A stretch of 64,000 nucleotides of DNA, from assembly GCA_001643675.2 (NCBI GenBank), contig LSRY02000019.1, forward strand, positions 248,001 through 312,000. The letters run 5' to 3'. The translations under genes were made by a program, and so were the position numbers. Origin of the DNA: Monocercomonoides exilis (taxonomy: Eukaryota; Preaxostyla; Oxymonadida; Polymastigidae). Shown here one piece after another: positions 62,239-64,000 of the stretch (the stretch's first letter is position 1; every line of letters begins with the position of its first letter). Under the pieces are notes generated by a model. The model made no database searches. It worked only from the letters and a program-made list of their open reading frames with translations, and was not told where the DNA came from.

Positions 62239-64000
62239 ATGGCTGGGAATCCAGTGTGTAAATTCCAGTTTTCGAGCTTATTATTCTTATTTTTTAAAAT
62301 TGTATTAAATTGAAACGAAAACATGCTTCATAATCGATGCAAACACTTGACAACTATTTTGTTCAGAGTTAGCTTTCATTTTTTTATTAAAACATTAAAT
62401 AACATTTATACAAATTTGCACATTTAAATTCTATTATAACGCATTCGTATTTTCGGTTGTAACTGCATTTAGCCGTCGAATACTCAGCATCTGAAAGTTT
62501 AGAACAATTGATGAGAGAATCAAATATGCTTCGTGAATCAGGTATTAATTTTGCTTATATAAAATATTCATTAACCAGTTATTGATATATTCATTGAACA
62601 ACGTCTTATGCACACTCAGGTCTAAAAGATACTCGAACGAATTCTGCTCGTGCAAATCCAAGCCCTTCAAGATTTCAAACAACGCCAATGCAAGCTGGAC
62701 CATTTCAGCAACCTCAATCATCATCTCTTCGTCAGACAACAGGATATGGACAATCATTTTTATCATCTACAACTCCTCTTCCACTTTCATCAACTGCTCC
62801 TTCATCAAGCAGTTCAATTGTAATGTGTGACAGTTGCCCTCCTGAATCTCCAAATCAGGCAGTCTATTTCTGTAAACAATGCAGAGGTGTGGGAATTATT
62901 TATGAATCATTTTAATACAATTTGTCTATTTCTTTGTTGACCTTAAAAATTTTTTTAAAAGGAAATTTTTGTGAAAATTGCGAAGCGCAATTTCATCCAT
63001 CTCATAACGCTTTGATGAGTAGGCATGTCCGTTTGCCAATAGACTCGTCTCGCTCAGCATTATTTTGTCCAGAACACCCAGAGGAAGAGCTTTCATACTA
63101 TTGCTTAAGCTGCGAAGGCACGTGCATATGCTCTGAATGTGCAATCCGTGGGGCGCACAAAGGTCATGATGTGCAAACAATTAGAAAGAGTTACGGGGAG
63201 ATCAGGAAGCGTATGAACGAGATTGTATCTGCACTTGCGATGAGGCAAGAGGCAGTTAAGAAGATTCTTATGCAGATTGAAGCACATGAACAAGAAATTG
63301 CTGATAACACACGATCCATAAAAGAGTCAATGGCACTTTCATTTAATGAGCTGAGAGAGAAGATAAGAAAGAAGGAATTAGAGTTTATGGCTACAGCAGA
63401 CAAGTTCCAAGAAGAGCAGATTGCAGAATTATCTTCATTCATATCATATGCACAGACAAAGCAGAATGAGATAACAGGAGCAATTTCTCAGATGAAAGGA
63501 GCTAGCGAAAGCTCAGATGAAATAGGACTTCTTAACTTTTATGGAACGCACAAGCAAGTTGCAACAGATCTTCTGAAAGACACACCAATTGATGTGAGGC
63601 TTCCAGAAGTGGCCAGCAGACGATGCTATTTGGATATGGAAAGCGCAAACAAGCAATTAGAGGGACTTTCTGCATTGCATTTGGCAGTAGCTTCGGTTCA
63701 GGCAACATACACACAAGGAATAGAAGGAGCACCTGGAATGCTTCCAGGTGCAGAAACTGGAGCGCCAATGTCGATGTCACTTGGAGACGGAGAAAGTGGA
63801 ACAGAAAGAGAAAGAGGAGCAATGAGAGGGACGCCTTCATCGGCGAGGCAGATGGGGCAGTCTTCTCAAATCGGCATGGGTGGTTATTATGGATCACAAG
63901 GGATGGAGAGCGGAGGAATGGAAGGGAGAGAGAGGATGGGAGGAGGATCAAGCAGGAGAAGCAGAGAAGCAGAAGGAACGGGAAGAAAGAAGAGATTATA
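62239..64000 (+). CDS. Double B-box zinc-finger coiled-coil protein, TRIM-like without RING (C-terminus beyond right edge)
   Basis: Four exons (62239-62257, 62473-62541, 62620-62886, 62962 to the window end) encode at least 463 aa with no stop before the edge. The first exon is 19 nt and encodes MAGNPV plus one base. Residues about 30-95 are Ser/Gln-rich. B-box 1 starts at VMCDSCPPES and runs through CKQCRGNFCENCEAQFH, split by an intron. B-box 2 is FCPEHPEEELSYYC, CICSECA and GAHKGH, with the CHC3H2 ligand pattern. A long coiled coil follows (SYGEIRKRMNEIVSALAMRQ through the AELSSFISYAQTKQNEITGA region), then a Gly/Met/Arg-rich segment. TRIM proteins carry RING, B-box and coiled coil. No RING precedes these boxes, so ligase activity is not expected from the visible part. 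The partner is unknown. Confidence 0.88.

Noticed and set aside
1-64000. Non-standard genetic code (TAA/TAG read as Gln, known in some oxymonads)
   Set aside because: Conserved genes end at ordinary TAA or TGA directly after their family C-termini (CKS1, FKBP, UPRT), and the 11-, 14- and 7-kb frames contain no in-frame TAA or TAG.
1-64000. CRISPR arrays, rRNA, tRNA genes, bacterial operons or integrative elements
   Set aside because: No regularly spaced repeats, structured RNA signatures or integrase/transposase genes were visible; the gene structure is plainly eukaryotic.

Overview
This window looks like gene-dense, AT-rich nuclear DNA from a single-celled eukaryote. The genes are broken by many very short spliceosomal introns (about 44-160 bp in my models), the intergenic spaces are small, and the genetic code is standard. 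Two very large genes encode surface proteins built from Chlamydia-Pmp-like, pectin-lyase-like beta-helix repeats (GGA, GGG and FxxN motifs) with a single membrane helix and a cytoplasmic kinase-like tail. Together with the intron style this resembles an oxymonad/Preaxostyla flagellate such as Monocercomonoides. That taxonomic call is inference from gene content, not from a search.

Layout: (1) 1-11,397 (-) is one giant, Ser-rich protein with an N-terminal P-loop; its frame runs off the left edge without a stop. (2) 12,041-13,243 (+) is an intronless FKBP-TPR immunophilin with a His/Cys-rich N-terminus. (3) 13.2-16.0 kb is a gene-poor stretch with only decayed-looking coding scraps. (4) 16,001-24,255 (-) and 29,854-44,366 (-) are the two beta-helix receptor-pseudokinases of about 2,726 and 4,822 aa. 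They flank an active-looking ULK/Atg1-like protein kinase on the + strand (25,060-29,014, 11 exons). (5) 44.4-58.2 kb is a compact housekeeping block: PPME1 (+), an OB-fold-like protein (+), a small unknown protein (-), a two-EF-hand protein (-), CKS1 (+), CTNNBL1 (-), a ferric-reductase/NADPH-oxidase-like flavocytochrome (-) and UPRT (+). (6) 58.2-60.7 kb is empty AT-rich DNA with a 50-nt poly(A) tract. (7) 60,686-61,967 (-) is an unrecognised two-helix membrane protein. (8) 62,239-64,000 (+) is a RING-less double B-box coiled-coil protein that runs off the right edge.

Most multi-exon genes were rebuilt by hand from splice-site position, reading-frame phase and family conservation. In every complete model the exon lengths sum to a whole number of codons. 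By hand count 24 of 56 introns begin GTTTG, so the donor consensus differs from GTAAGT. The most striking gene structure is CKS1, whose conserved protein can only be read through a 4-nt exon followed by a 1-nt exon.

Functionally the window pairs surface sensing or adhesion (two receptor-pseudokinases) with cell-cycle, phosphatase, splicing, folding and salvage genes. No rRNA, tRNA, CRISPR or bacterial-type operon was seen.
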